A DNA stretch of 64,000 bases from the NCBI RefSeq assembly GCF_000010805.1, contig NC_012522.1:3348001-3412000 (forward strand). The letters run 5' to 3'. This stretch comes from Rhodococcus opacus B4 (GTDB lineage Bacteria; Actinomycetota; Actinomycetes; Mycobacteriales; Mycobacteriaceae). The notes under the pieces were generated by a model. It did no database searches. It was not told where the DNA came from and saw only the letters and a list, made by a program, of their open reading frames with translations. Shown one piece after another: positions 18,521-27,107 of this stretch. Within the stretch, counting starts at the first letter, position 1. Each line of letters starts with the position of its first letter. A program made the position numbers and the translations under genes.

Positions 18521-19368
18521 CGGGTCGGTCCTTCTTCTTCACGTGCGCGGGTCTCGTTGACCTCTTGCCGCAGGTGCATCCAGAGTTGCTTGCGGTAGGC
18601 CTCATAGCGGGCCGGGTAGTCGTCACTGTCTTCGTCGGGGAGGTCGACGGTGACGGCCTCGCGGATCCGGCCGGGGCCGGCGGTCATCAGCAGGATTCGG
18701 TTGGACAGCTGCAGCGCTTCGTCGAGGTTGTGGGTGACGAAGACGACCGTCCGCTGCTCCTCTTGGACAAGGGCGCGAACATCTTCCCTCAAAATCTCGG
18801 CGTTCTGCGCGTCGAGCGCGCCAAAAGGTTCGTCCATCAGAAGAATTTGCGGTTGCACGGCAAAGGCGCGGGCGAGTCCGACTCGTTGCTGCATGCCTCC
18901 CGAGAGGTGCCGAGGGTACAACTTCGACGATCGATCCAGGCCGACCTTCTTCAGGTACTCGTGCGCGATGTCATACCGATCCTTCTTCGCCAGATCTCTG
19001 CGGCGATAGCGCAACCCGAGCTCGACGTTGTCGAGCACGGTTTTCCACGGCATCAGCGCGAAGTTCTGGAACACCATCGAGCGCGAGGGCTCGCCTGGTA
19101 GTGGCCTTTGCCCATTGACCCGCACGCTTCCTGCGAGTGGTTGCGCCATTCCATCGAGCAACGTCAAAAGGGTGCTCTTCCCGCAACCGCTGGGCCCGAT
19201 GATCGAGATGAAGTCGCCGGCTCGGCCGTCGAAGCTGACGTTGTCGATGATCGTCTCGGCCCCATAGCCGAAGACCACGGAATCGACTTCCAGGATCGGC
19301 GGGCCACTGCGGTCGGTCGTGGCCACGCGCGTTGATGCCGCTGCGGGGATTCTCGTCGGTGCAGTCAT
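18517..19368 (-). CDS. ABC transporter ATP-binding protein (SsuB/TauB type)
   Basis: 283-residue ATPase energising the importer. It has Walker A GPSGCGKST, signature LSGGMQQRVGLARA, Walker B ILLMDEPFGALD and switch His in VFVTHNLDEA. The N-terminus has about 30 extra residues before the ATPase fold, which is usual in this class. It is coupled to the permease and starts 131 bp after the binding-protein gene, the largest gap in the operon. Confidence 0.94.
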   Translation of the reverse strand: MTAPTRIPAAASTRVATTDRSGPPILEVDSVVFGYGAETIIDNVSFDGRAGDFISIIGPSGCGKSTLLTLLDGMAQPLAGSVRVNGQRPLPGEPSRSMVFQNFALMPWKTVLDNVELGLRYRRRDLAKKDRYDIAHEYLKKVGLDRSSKLYPRHLSGGMQQRVGLARAFAVQPQILLMDEPFGALDAQNAEILREDVRALVQEEQRTVVFVTHNLDEALQLSNRILLMTAGPGRIREAVTVDLPDEDSDDYPARYEAYRKQLWMHLRQEVNETRAREEEGPTR

Positions 19369-19499
19369 TGGTTCTCCAAGTTGGTCTCCATGCCGATCGG
19401 CTCGGCAGGATGGTCAGATCGGACCTTTCAGTCCCGCAGATCTGAGGACTTCGCGGATACTCTGGGAGTGTGCGGAGGTGTCATCGCCGGGAAACGGGC

Positions 19500-20477
19500 T
19501 TACGGCGCTACTTGCGTGTAGGTTGGGTCGTAAAGGTCGTCGACGGTGGGCAATTCGTCGTGGACCGTCCCGTATTTGTCGGTAAGGTCGAGCCAGGTCT
19601 GCAGGCCTTGCTTGTCTACGAGCCCGTCGGTCGAGTAGTCCGGCTTCGCGAACTCGTAGGCGTCCTTGGCGGCGTCGTAACTGATCTGGCTGTCGTCCAT
19701 CAGGATCGAGATGGCTTCGTCGGGGTGATCGACAACCCATCGAGCGCTTTCCTTGTACGCCGACAGGAAGGCGCGGAATTCGTCCGGGTTGGGTGCGAGG
19801 ACGCGCTCACTGGCGGCGAACACCTGCGGGGTGAGCTTCGGGAGGATGTCCCGGTACTCCACGATCTCCTTCGACCCCGATTCTGCCGCGGTCAGGTCAT
19901 AGGGCGGGACGAGGCCGGCGCCGTCGACCTGCCCGGCGACCAGTGCAGCCATCTGGGTCGACGCCGCACCGGACGGAATGTATTGCACGCTCGCCGGATC
20001 CACCCCTGATCGTTCGAAGAGTCCCTTGGCGAGGATCTCGGTGCCGCTGCCTGGTCCGACGATGGCCAAGCTCCGGCCGGCGAACTGTTCGATGGAGTCG
20101 ATGTCCGGCTTGCTGTACAGGATGTGCTGATCCTCGGTGAGGAGATTGGCGATGATCTTCAGGTCCGAACCCGATGCCCGGGAGGAGATCACGCCTTCGG
20201 TGAGCATGGCCGCGACGTTGGCCTGCCCACTCGCCACCGCCGCGGCTCCCTCAGCGGTGCTCTTGACCTTGATGACCTCGACGTCGATGCCGTTCTTGTC
20301 GAAGATCCCCCGCTCGATACCGGCGGTCACGGCGAGGAACGAGCTACCGGTGATCGACGACGCCAGCGTGATGGTCGTGCGCCCGTTCGCCGCGGACAAC
20401 TCCGTGCTGTTGGCACAGCCGACGACGAGGGCGAGCACTCCGGCACAGGTACCCGCGAGCAGCGCGCGTCGCTTCAT
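19500..20477 (-). CDS. ABC solute-binding lipoprotein (NMT1/TauA-like)
   Basis: 325-residue extracytoplasmic binding protein. The signal peptide ends in the lipobox LVVGC (lipidated Cys21), followed by the two-lobed NMT1/SsuA fold with GIERGIFDKNGIDVEV and the central AIVGPGSGTEILAKG. The start overlaps the tautomerase stop (ATGA). NMT1-like proteins of this class are known to bind sulfonates, pyrimidine precursors, riboflavin precursors or aromatic acids, so the ligand is open. A truncated copy of its 5' third lies 3 kb downstream. Confidence 0.93.
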   Translation of the reverse strand: MKRRALLAGTCAGVLALVVGCANSTELSAANGRTTITLASSITGSSFLAVTAGIERGIFDKNGIDVEVIKVKSTAEGAAAVASGQANVAAMLTEGVISSRASGSDLKIIANLLTEDQHILYSKPDIDSIEQFAGRSLAIVGPGSGTEILAKGLFERSGVDPASVQYIPSGAASTQMAALVAGQVDGAGLVPPYDLTAAESGSKEIVEYRDILPKLTPQVFAASERVLAPNPDEFRAFLSAYKESARWVVDHPDEAISILMDDSQISYDAAKDAYEFAKPDYSTDGLVDKQGLQTWLDLTDKYGTVHDELPTVDDLYDPTYTQVAP

Positions 20478-20486
20478 CGCTGTCCC
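20133..20486. repeat. 354-bp direct repeat, copy 2 (intact binding-protein gene)
   Basis: Parent copy of the repeat at 17077-17430. It covers the 5' third of the intact gene plus nine bases before its ATG. Confidence 0.85.
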
Positions 20487-20722
20487 ACCGCTGACGGATC
20501 CGCGGGCTGGGAGGCGGCGGCGTCGACGGCGGCCGGTGCGGGGTCGCCGAACAGACGTCCGCCGCGGGCTAGGTCGTGCCGGTCGATCTCGAAGAAGGTG
20601 ATCCGGACCCCTTCGGGGGAGATATCGAAGGCGTCGACGGCAGCCTGGGTGATTCCCTGGACGAACTGACGACGCTGGTCGAGGGTGCGGCCTCGGAAGA
20701 TTTCGACGGTGATGTTAGGCAT
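20474..20722 (-). CDS. 4-oxalocrotonate tautomerase-like protein
   Basis: 82-residue tautomerase-superfamily protein. Pro follows the initiator Met and becomes the catalytic N-terminal base after Met removal. The strand-helix unit PNITVEIFRGRTLDQRRQF is followed by a second block EGVRITFFEIDRHD. Length is slightly above the usual 62-76 because of an Ala/Pro-rich tail. It may interconvert keto and enol forms of a dicarboxylic intermediate; an isomerase acting between the PrpD-like and aldolase steps is an inference. It lies between MmgE/PrpD (13 bp) and the binding protein (ATGA overlap). Confidence 0.85.
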   Translation of the reverse strand: MPNITVEIFRGRTLDQRRQFVQGITQAAVDAFDISPEGVRITFFEIDRHDLARGGRLFGDPAPAAVDAAASQPADPSAVGQR

Positions 20723-20735
20723 TTTCGGGTCTCCT

Positions 20736-22163
20736 TCAGAGTGCGGTGCTTGCGGATTCGAGTTCGGTCGGCGAACTCGGGAAGTAATGTGTGCGTATAG
20801 ATTCGGCCAGCACCTCGCGGACGTTCGTGCAGTGCTCGAGGTTGCGCAGCCGGGCGAGCAGTTCGGTGCCGTCCCACACGACTCCGGGGACGGTCATGCA
20901 TTCGCCGAACTTGTCGTCGAGCTCACGGTCGGTGAGCGGGTCGAGGGTGTAGCCGTGGGGCATGTCTCCACGTGCCTGCATCTTCTCGCCGTTCTTGGTA
21001 GTGATTTGTACTGTTGCGTACCATTTTTCGTACTCACCGGGCCCGACGGGAGGGGTCGTGGATTCACAGGTGTCGACCAGCGGGACGAGGTGTTGGATCT
21101 TCTCGTCGATCACATGGGTGTCGGTGAAGGTATCGAGCCCGAGCCGGCCGTCGACCAGTGCTGCCGCCACCGTATATTCCATGCTGAACTTCGCCTGGTT
21201 TCCGGTGGTCGGGCGATGATGGATCGGCCCGGTCAAGCCAGTGGGCTGCACGGTGACCTTGATCGCCGCGACATCTCGGGTGTTCAGTCCCGCCTTGGCG
21301 AGATCGACTGCGGCATCGCCCGCGGGGTGGACGGCATAGCACGCCGGGTACCGCTTGACGTTGAGGCCACGGGTAGTGACGGTCCACCGTTCTCCGAGCA
21401 CAGACTCGACCTTCGACAGGTCCGAGTCGTCACCGAACAGGTGGAAGAACCCGATCGGGGCTTCGAGCTGATCCGGATCGGCGTCGATACCTGCCGCCGC
21501 GAAGCGGGCGGCGAGCAGGCCGTTCATAGCCGCCATTCCCGCATGGACCGGCTTGACGCTGAACCCGCAGTTCTGCCGGCTTCCCGCCGCCATGGAGGCG
21601 GCGATTCCCAGCGCAGACTGGATCTCCCGGATGGTCAGACCCTCGAGCCGTGCCACTGCGGCAGCGACACCGAGCACTCCGACAGTTTCGGTCGCGTGCC
21701 ATCCGTGAGCCCAGTGCGGCCGAACCGGCAGCGCTTCGGACACTGCGCACATCACCTGATGGCCGACGACGTAGGCCTCGAGCATGGCACTGCCGGACAG
21801 CCCGTTCTCCTCACCACTGGCGAGGATCGCCGGCACCAGCACCACGCTCGGGTGCCCGTTGACATCGGACAGGTGGTCGTCGAAGTCCAGTGCATGACCC
21901 GCCGTGCCGTTGATCAGTGCGGCGTGCGCGGCGGAGACACGCTCCCCGTTGGTCAACAGGGTGGCTGCGCGGTGCGACGATCCGCCCTCGGGAACCATCA
22001 CACTCTGCGCCGCAGACACCACCGGCTCGTGTGCGCCGGCGACCGCGACGCCCACGGTGTCGACGAAGGCCCGAACGGCCATCCGGGCGGCGTCGGCATG
22101 GAGTGGATGCGTCGGTGCGGCCGCGACGAACTCGGCGATCTGACGGGTAACGGGAGGGATCAT
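20736..22163 (-). CDS. MmgE/PrpD family protein (2-methylcitrate dehydratase-like)
   Basis: 475-residue MmgE/PrpD protein. The family includes 2-methylcitrate dehydratase, cis-aconitate decarboxylase and iminodisuccinate epimerase, all acting on polycarboxylates. The hallmark NGTAGHALDFDD is near residue 90 and HATETVGVLGVAAA near residue 155; the C-terminal lid domain is complete. With an HpcH/HpaI aldolase on one side and a tautomerase on the other, dehydration, epimerisation or decarboxylation of an imported polyacid is more likely than a methylcitrate-cycle role, as no citrate synthase-like gene is present. The ATG overlaps the aldolase stop. Confidence 0.9.
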   Translation of the reverse strand: MIPPVTRQIAEFVAAAPTHPLHADAARMAVRAFVDTVGVAVAGAHEPVVSAAQSVMVPEGGSSHRAATLLTNGERVSAAHAALINGTAGHALDFDDHLSDVNGHPSVVLVPAILASGEENGLSGSAMLEAYVVGHQVMCAVSEALPVRPHWAHGWHATETVGVLGVAAAVARLEGLTIREIQSALGIAASMAAGSRQNCGFSVKPVHAGMAAMNGLLAARFAAAGIDADPDQLEAPIGFFHLFGDDSDLSKVESVLGERWTVTTRGLNVKRYPACYAVHPAGDAAVDLAKAGLNTRDVAAIKVTVQPTGLTGPIHHRPTTGNQAKFSMEYTVAAALVDGRLGLDTFTDTHVIDEKIQHLVPLVDTCESTTPPVGPGEYEKWYATVQITTKNGEKMQARGDMPHGYTLDPLTDRELDDKFGECMTVPGVVWDGTELLARLRNLEHCTNVREVLAESIRTHYFPSSPTELESASTAL

Positions 22164-22948
22164 CGGGTGCCTCCGGTTACCGGCTGAACAGCCGGGGTGC
22201 GGTCGAGCGCGGAGTGCAGTACCGACGCCGCACCCGACATCAGCCGCGCCTGTGACGCCAAGAGGAAGGTTGCGCCGCGTTCGGCCGCCGCGGCGGCGTC
22301 GGTTGGGGAACTGGCTGACATTCCGATTGCCTTCCCACTGGTACGAACGGTGTCGATGATGCGGTCCATCGCCGACTGGACCTCCAGATGATCGCTGCGA
22401 CCGATGTGACCCATCGAGGCGGCGAGATCCTGGGCGCCGACGAGGACGATGTCGACCTCGTCGATCGCGACCAGTTCGGGCAGCGAGGCGATCCCGTCCA
22501 GGGATTCGATGTGGACGATCAGGGACACCGTCTCCGCGACGTGCTGGAACTGCTGGTAGCCACCCGGGTAGTGTCCGAAACGGTTTGCCCTGGACCGTCC
22601 GATGCCGCGGGTGCCGCGGGGGGCGAACCGGGCGCAGTCGAGGATCTTCTCTACTTGCTGCGCGGTATCGACGTGGGCGAGTTGGAAGTGCGCTATTCCG
22701 AGGTCGAGGCAGTTCGCAACCAGTTCGGGTGAGTGCGGGACTCGGGCGATGACAGTGGCCTCGGTGAGCTCACATGCCCGCACGATGTCTTCGACGGTGG
22801 CCCAATCGGGGTTGCTGTGCTCGAAATCGATCGCGATCGCGGTGAACCCGTTGTGCGCGAGAAACTCTGCGGTTCCGGGCGTGGGGAAGTCGAGGGTGAC
22901 CGCGGTGACGTGGCCGTCTCGATCGTGTCGGTGCTGCAGGGTTGGCAT
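22160..22948 (-). CDS. HpcH/HpaI-type aldolase
   Basis: 262-residue class II aldolase of the HpcH/HpaI/citrate-lyase-beta fold, cleaving hydroxy-oxo-acids to pyruvate plus an aldehyde or oxo-acid. It shows the barrel start AIAIDFEHSNPDW, the metal-binding Glu in VHIESLDGI and Asp in VLVGAQDLAAS. The Arg/Lys cluster RGIGRSRANRFG contacts the substrate carboxylate. The ATG is six bases beyond the lactonase stop; a longer in-frame start would overlap that gene without benefit. It is central to the proposed polyacid-cleavage role of this operon. Confidence 0.9.
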   Translation of the reverse strand: MPTLQHRHDRDGHVTAVTLDFPTPGTAEFLAHNGFTAIAIDFEHSNPDWATVEDIVRACELTEATVIARVPHSPELVANCLDLGIAHFQLAHVDTAQQVEKILDCARFAPRGTRGIGRSRANRFGHYPGGYQQFQHVAETVSLIVHIESLDGIASLPELVAIDEVDIVLVGAQDLAASMGHIGRSDHLEVQSAMDRIIDTVRTSGKAIGMSASSPTDAAAAAERGATFLLASQARLMSGAASVLHSALDRTPAVQPVTGGTR

Positions 22949-22953
22949 GAGAA

Positions 22954-23802
22954 TCAGGCCTTGTTGCGGAACGGGTGCAGCAGCAGACCGGCGCTGGGCC
23001 ATTCGGCGCTCAGAACCTGGCCCTTGTCGGAGTCGGTCACGATGAGCTGCTTGTCGGGCGAGATCGCGACGTTGGTGTACTTCGTACCTTCGCCTGGTGC
23101 GATGATGTCGAGAAGCTTGCCGTCGGGGCCGTAGACCTGCAGGTCACCCGGCGCGGTACCGGTGATGGCACCGATCACCATGTTGCCGTCGACATCCCAG
23201 GCGAATCCATCCGGGCGGCCGTGAGCGAGTTGGACGAAAAGTTCGGGGGTCCCGAGCTTGCCTCCGGGAGCAAACGGGAATCGCAGGATGCGACCCTCGG
23301 CGCCCTGGGCGACGTACATGGCGTCGTCCTCGCGGCCGAATCCGATTCCGTTCGGGTACCACGCAGTCGAGGTCAGGAGCTCGGATTCGCCTGTGGTGAC
23401 ATCGATCCGCCACAGCCGTCCGTCGTCCCGTCGCGGGCCGCGGCTCGGGTCGGTGACATACAGGAATCCGTCGGGTCCGAAGCAGAGATCATTCGGGAAG
23501 CACGGGTCGGTCGAGATGGTCCGCACGAGGCCGTCCGGACTGATGGCCTGCACGCCGCCGGTGACCCCCGGCCAGCGGTGGGCCGGGAACTGGCCACCGT
23601 TCTGGGCGACGTAGATGCTGCCGTCGGCACCCTCGGTGGCACCGTTCGGGCCCGCTCCGGTGAGGCCGAGGCTCGAGGTCTCGCCGTCTCGGACGAGGTA
23701 CACGCGGCCTCGGTCGATGGAGGTGAAGACGATGTCGCCGGCCTGAGTGAAAACTGGCCCTTCGGTGAACCCGACATCGGTTGCAATGGTGTGAAATTCC
23801 AC
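22954..23802 (-). CDS. SMP-30/gluconolactonase family lactonase
   Basis: 282-residue six-bladed beta-propeller of the SMP-30/gluconolactonase/LRE family, a Ca2+- or Zn2+-dependent lactone hydrolase. The metal ligand Glu14 is in FTEGPVF; further ligands are the Asn in WYPNGIGFG and the Asp in HGRPDGFAWDVDGN. It is the first gene of the eight-gene operon, so lactone opening may be an early step. The LysR-type palindrome at 23905-23919 lies about 100 bp upstream. Confidence 0.88.
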   Translation of the reverse strand: MEFHTIATDVGFTEGPVFTQAGDIVFTSIDRGRVYLVRDGETSSLGLTGAGPNGATEGADGSIYVAQNGGQFPAHRWPGVTGGVQAISPDGLVRTISTDPCFPNDLCFGPDGFLYVTDPSRGPRRDDGRLWRIDVTTGESELLTSTAWYPNGIGFGREDDAMYVAQGAEGRILRFPFAPGGKLGTPELFVQLAHGRPDGFAWDVDGNMVIGAITGTAPGDLQVYGPDGKLLDIIAPGEGTKYTNVAISPDKQLIVTDSDKGQVLSAEWPSAGLLLHPFRNKA

Positions 23803-23904
23803 GAGATCTCCTGTGATGTGAAGCCCAGCTGCGTCTTACTGGTGCTGCACCTCACACTATTTTCGAGTTCCCTTCGGTACAACCGGCATTGGGCGATAGC
23901 TGCA

Positions 23905-23919
23905 TCGGAAATTCCGATA
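23905..23919. promoter_or_regulatory. Palindromic operator candidate upstream of the lactonase operon
   Basis: ATCGGAA-A-TTCCGAT is a perfect 7-bp-arm palindrome around one central base, between the LysR stop and the lactonase start. It is a plausible LysR or activator site for the eight-gene operon. Confidence 0.5.
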
Positions 23920-23924
23920 GTTTG

Positions 23925-24827
23925 TCAGCTGGCGCGGCGGCGGAGTTCGGCACGACCCAGCCGTGCGTTGTGCAGCAAGGTGCGCACCGCCGGTGTCTCG
24001 AAGGTCGGGCTCCACGCGAGTTGCAGCGCGACCTTGCGCACCGCCCCGGACAAGGGGACGAAGACGACGTCGTCGCGGGATCTGTCCCGGAACGACTCGG
24101 GTTGAACCGACACCCCCAAACCCGCACCGATGAAAGCCATCTGGGTTTGCATGTCGGAGCCCTCGATCATCTGGCTGGGCACACAGTCGTGCTGGTGGCA
24201 CGTTGAGATGAGCTGGTCGTAAAAACTGGGGTTACGACCCCGGGGCCAGAACACGAAGGGTTCACCGTTGAGGTCGGAAAGGGACAGCGTGTCGGCTTGC
24301 GCGAGGCGATGATCCGAGGGCAGGACGGCCCACAGCGCCTCTTCCATCAGCGTTTCGACCCGCAAGCCGCGGCGCCTGACTAGGCCGCGCACGAACCCGA
24401 CGTCGAGCTCACCGGCGACGAGCTTGCGTACCTGCACCTCGGTCGAGAGGGTGTGTATGCTCACGGCGAGATCGGGGGACGCTCGAATCAGTCGCCGCAG
24501 GATCAGGGGGACGGCCCGGTGCAACGCCGGCCCGACCGCTCCGACTCGCAACTCCCCCGATTGTCCCATCGAGTGCTTGCGGACGACGTCTTCGAGTCGG
24601 CTCAATTCGGCGATCGTGGTTCGGGCTCCCGCCAGCAGCGCTTCCCCTGCGGAGGTGAGGCGCACGCTGCGGCTCGATCGAAGGAACAGTTCGGCATCGA
24701 GATGCTTCTCGAGCAGGCGGACCTGTTCACTGATCGTGGACTGGGCGACACCCAGCCGTGCGGCCGCCTTACTGAATTGCTCGTCCTCGGCCACCGCTAT
24801 GAAATATCGCAACTGCCGCAACTCCAT
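23925..24827 (-). CDS. LysR-family transcriptional regulator (operon-proximal)
   Basis: 300-residue LTTR. The N-terminal winged HTH runs over residues 1-60 (FIAVAEDEQFSKAAARLGV, then STISEQVRLLEKHL), with the effector domain from about 90. It shares unusual effector-domain text with the LysR at 29107 (RNPSFYDQL against RNPVFYDEL, MAFIGAGLGVSV against MAMVGAGAGVAV), so the two are paralogues probably sensing related ligands. It is codirectional with and just upstream of the lactonase operon, and downstream of the Tct genes. Confidence 0.9.
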   Translation of the reverse strand: MELRQLRYFIAVAEDEQFSKAAARLGVAQSTISEQVRLLEKHLDAELFLRSSRSVRLTSAGEALLAGARTTIAELSRLEDVVRKHSMGQSGELRVGAVGPALHRAVPLILRRLIRASPDLAVSIHTLSTEVQVRKLVAGELDVGFVRGLVRRRGLRVETLMEEALWAVLPSDHRLAQADTLSLSDLNGEPFVFWPRGRNPSFYDQLISTCHQHDCVPSQMIEGSDMQTQMAFIGAGLGVSVQPESFRDRSRDDVVFVPLSGAVRKVALQLAWSPTFETPAVRTLLHNARLGRAELRRRAS

Positions 24828-24944
24828 TGACCACTCCTTCCTCTCTGCGCTCTCCAGGTACCGGGCAGTCCTTCTGGCTCGTGCCCAGTACCTGGAGGGA
24901 TCGGAACGGTCTTGGAGAACTGGGTGGTGGAGGACCTGCGGCCG

Positions 24945-26540
24945 CTATTTCTTCTCGACGAGACGGTGCTGCCCGGCGGAGAGTGCGCTGCCGTCCGGAG
25001 CGGACGGCCCGTTCTCCGGAGCCCTCGACGACTCGGATGAGACGGCGCCACCCCTTTCGCGCTTGGCTCGCGCCCGGAGCAAGCTGGCCACGGAGTAGAA
25101 GATGATCGCGGCGACGAGCAGCAGGATCGTGAGCGAACCTGGTCTGGTCACGAAGATGTCGAAGCTGCCTCCGGAGAGGATGAGCGACTGACGCAACGCA
25201 GATTCGAGGATTTCCCCGAGGATGAATGCGAGGACCATAGGTCCGAGCGGGAATCCCCACAACCGCATCAGGTACCCCACGACACCGAAGGTGATGGCGA
25301 CCCACATGCTCCAGGTGTTGTTGTCGATCGTGTAGAGGCCGATGAGGCTGACCGTCACGATCAGTGGGGCGAGCACGCTGAACTTCAGGCGCAGGATCTG
25401 CACGAAGACACCGATCAGCGGCAGGCTCAGGATCAGCAGGACGATGTTGCCGATGTACATCGACGCGATGACGCCCCAGAACACGTCCGGGTGCTCGTCG
25501 ACCAGCTGAGGTCCGGGTGTGATTCCGTGGACGAGCAGGACACTGAACAGCAGGGACACTGTGACGTTGAACGGGATCCCCAGGCTCAGCAGTGGCACGA
25601 ACGCCGAGGTCGAGGAGGCATTGTTGGCGGTCTCCGGTCCGGCCACCCCCTCGATCGCTCCCTTCCCGAACTCCTCGGGATGCTTGGCGACCCGACGTTC
25701 GACGCCGTAGCTCACCAGCGAGGACACGAGACCGCCACCGCCGGGGACCAGCCCGACCAGGGTGCCGAGCACCGACCCGCGCCCGATCGCACCGCGGCTG
25801 CGACGCAGATCCGCCCGGGAGGGAAAGACCTTGCCGATCTTGGTGGTGACAGCGTCACCGTCGTCCTTGGATCCCGGGCGCAGGTTGTAGAGCACCTCGC
25901 CGATACCGAAAAGTCCGAGCACAATGGCGACGACCTCGAATCCGTCGACCAGTTGCAGGGAATCACCACTGAACCGCACGGCGCCGGAAATCGGGTCCAG
26001 ACCGACAGTCGCCAGGAACAGTCCCGCACCGGCGGCGACCATTGCCTTGGGGAACGACCCTCCGCCCAGGTAGGCGATCAGCATCAGCCCGAAGATCGCG
26101 AGGGTCGCATACTCCGGTGGGCCCAGGTGCAGTGCCAGGTCGGCGAGGGCGGGGGCGAAAAAGGTGAGCCCGACCAGGGCGACGGTCGCACCGACGAAGG
26201 ACCCGATCGCCGAGATTCCGAGAGCCGGCCCAGCGCGTCCGCGGCGGGCCATCTCGTACCCGTCTATCGCGGTAACCACCGAAGCAGCCTCACCGGGCAA
26301 CCGCAACAACACGGAAGTCACGGTGCCGCCGTACATGACGCCTGCATAGACGCCGGCGAGGAGGATGATCGCCGTTGCCGGCGACATGGCGTAGGTGAAG
26401 GGGATGAGAATGGAGATGGTGGTGATCGGGCCCAGCCCGGGAAGTACCCCGACGACGATGCCGAGAATGCAGCCAAGAAGCACGGCGAGAAGATTGATGG
26501 GTTCGGTAGCAACGCTGAACCCGTGCAGGATCGCATCCAT
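24945..26540 (-). CDS. tctA: Tripartite tricarboxylate transporter, large membrane subunit TctA
   Basis: 531-residue membrane protein with about 11-12 helices. TctA-family blocks are clear: GVLPGLGPITTISILIPFTY near the start, GGTVTSVLLRLPGE, GIGEVLYNLR and the second repeat GLVPGGGGLVSSLVSY. It forms the channel of a TTT importer using the ion gradient for citrate-like or other carboxylates. Its start is 15 bp beyond the TctB stop. The charged C-terminal tail of about 35 residues is not conserved. Confidence 0.93.
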   Translation of the reverse strand: MDAILHGFSVATEPINLLAVLLGCILGIVVGVLPGLGPITTISILIPFTYAMSPATAIILLAGVYAGVMYGGTVTSVLLRLPGEAASVVTAIDGYEMARRGRAGPALGISAIGSFVGATVALVGLTFFAPALADLALHLGPPEYATLAIFGLMLIAYLGGGSFPKAMVAAGAGLFLATVGLDPISGAVRFSGDSLQLVDGFEVVAIVLGLFGIGEVLYNLRPGSKDDGDAVTTKIGKVFPSRADLRRSRGAIGRGSVLGTLVGLVPGGGGLVSSLVSYGVERRVAKHPEEFGKGAIEGVAGPETANNASSTSAFVPLLSLGIPFNVTVSLLFSVLLVHGITPGPQLVDEHPDVFWGVIASMYIGNIVLLILSLPLIGVFVQILRLKFSVLAPLIVTVSLIGLYTIDNNTWSMWVAITFGVVGYLMRLWGFPLGPMVLAFILGEILESALRQSLILSGGSFDIFVTRPGSLTILLLVAAIIFYSVASLLRARAKRERGGAVSSESSRAPENGPSAPDGSALSAGQHRLVEKK

Positions 26541-26555
26541 GAGTCTGTCCTTCGG

Positions 26556-27107
26556 TCACGGAATCGCCGTCAGCGGCGCCGGAAACGGCGTCGAGATGAG
26601 GACTCCGAAAAGCAGATAGAGCGCTGCGGTGCCGAGCACTGTCCAGATCACCACGGAGCGCCAGGGGAGTTTGCCGAGCAGTCGAGTCCAGAGCGCGAAC
26701 ACCGCGATCAGCGCAACGATGACGCTGACGAAGCTGAACAGCAGCACGAACAGGATTGCCAGCGCGACACCGAACGCGGGCCGAGCCGATCCCCGCAATG
26801 ATTCGACACGCTCCCCCAGTGCCGTCTGGACGATGGTGGCCACGCCGGCCGCCGTCATCAACGCACCCGCGGCCAGTGGCCACAACCCAGGCCCCGGGGT
26901 GCCGAGCGTCCCCACTCCGAGGTCGATCGCAAGCCAAATCGCGATCACCCCCAGCAGGGTCACCCCGGAATGGACGAACAGGGATGCTTTCAGACCGAAC
27001 AGATCCTTCGTCACCTCGACCTCGCTCGGCTCATCGAGGGTCCGAACGACATCGTTGTGTTCGCGCCGTTCGGCTTCTTCGATCCGATCAGATGAGTCCA
27101 GCTTCAT
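26556..27107 (-). CDS. tctB: Tripartite tricarboxylate transporter, small membrane subunit TctB
   Basis: 183-residue protein with four predicted helices after a charged 40-residue N-terminus. The position between TctC and TctA and the pattern (GPGLWPLAAGALM after helix 1-2, paired C-terminal helices) identify it, as TctB sequence itself is poorly conserved. Its ATG lies inside the last 20 bases of tctC, indicating translational coupling. Confidence 0.88.
   Translation of the reverse strand: MKLDSSDRIEEAERREHNDVVRTLDEPSEVEVTKDLFGLKASLFVHSGVTLLGVIAIWLAIDLGVGTLGTPGPGLWPLAAGALMTAAGVATIVQTALGERVESLRGSARPAFGVALAILFVLLFSFVSVIVALIAVFALWTRLLGKLPWRSVVIWTVLGTAALYLLFGVLISTPFPAPLTAIP

Noticed and set aside
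17690-20477. Sulfonate or taurine uptake role for the ABC importer
   Set aside because: Family resemblance only; no sulfonatase, desulfonation or sulfur-regulation gene is nearby, and the operon encodes carboxylate-type enzymes.
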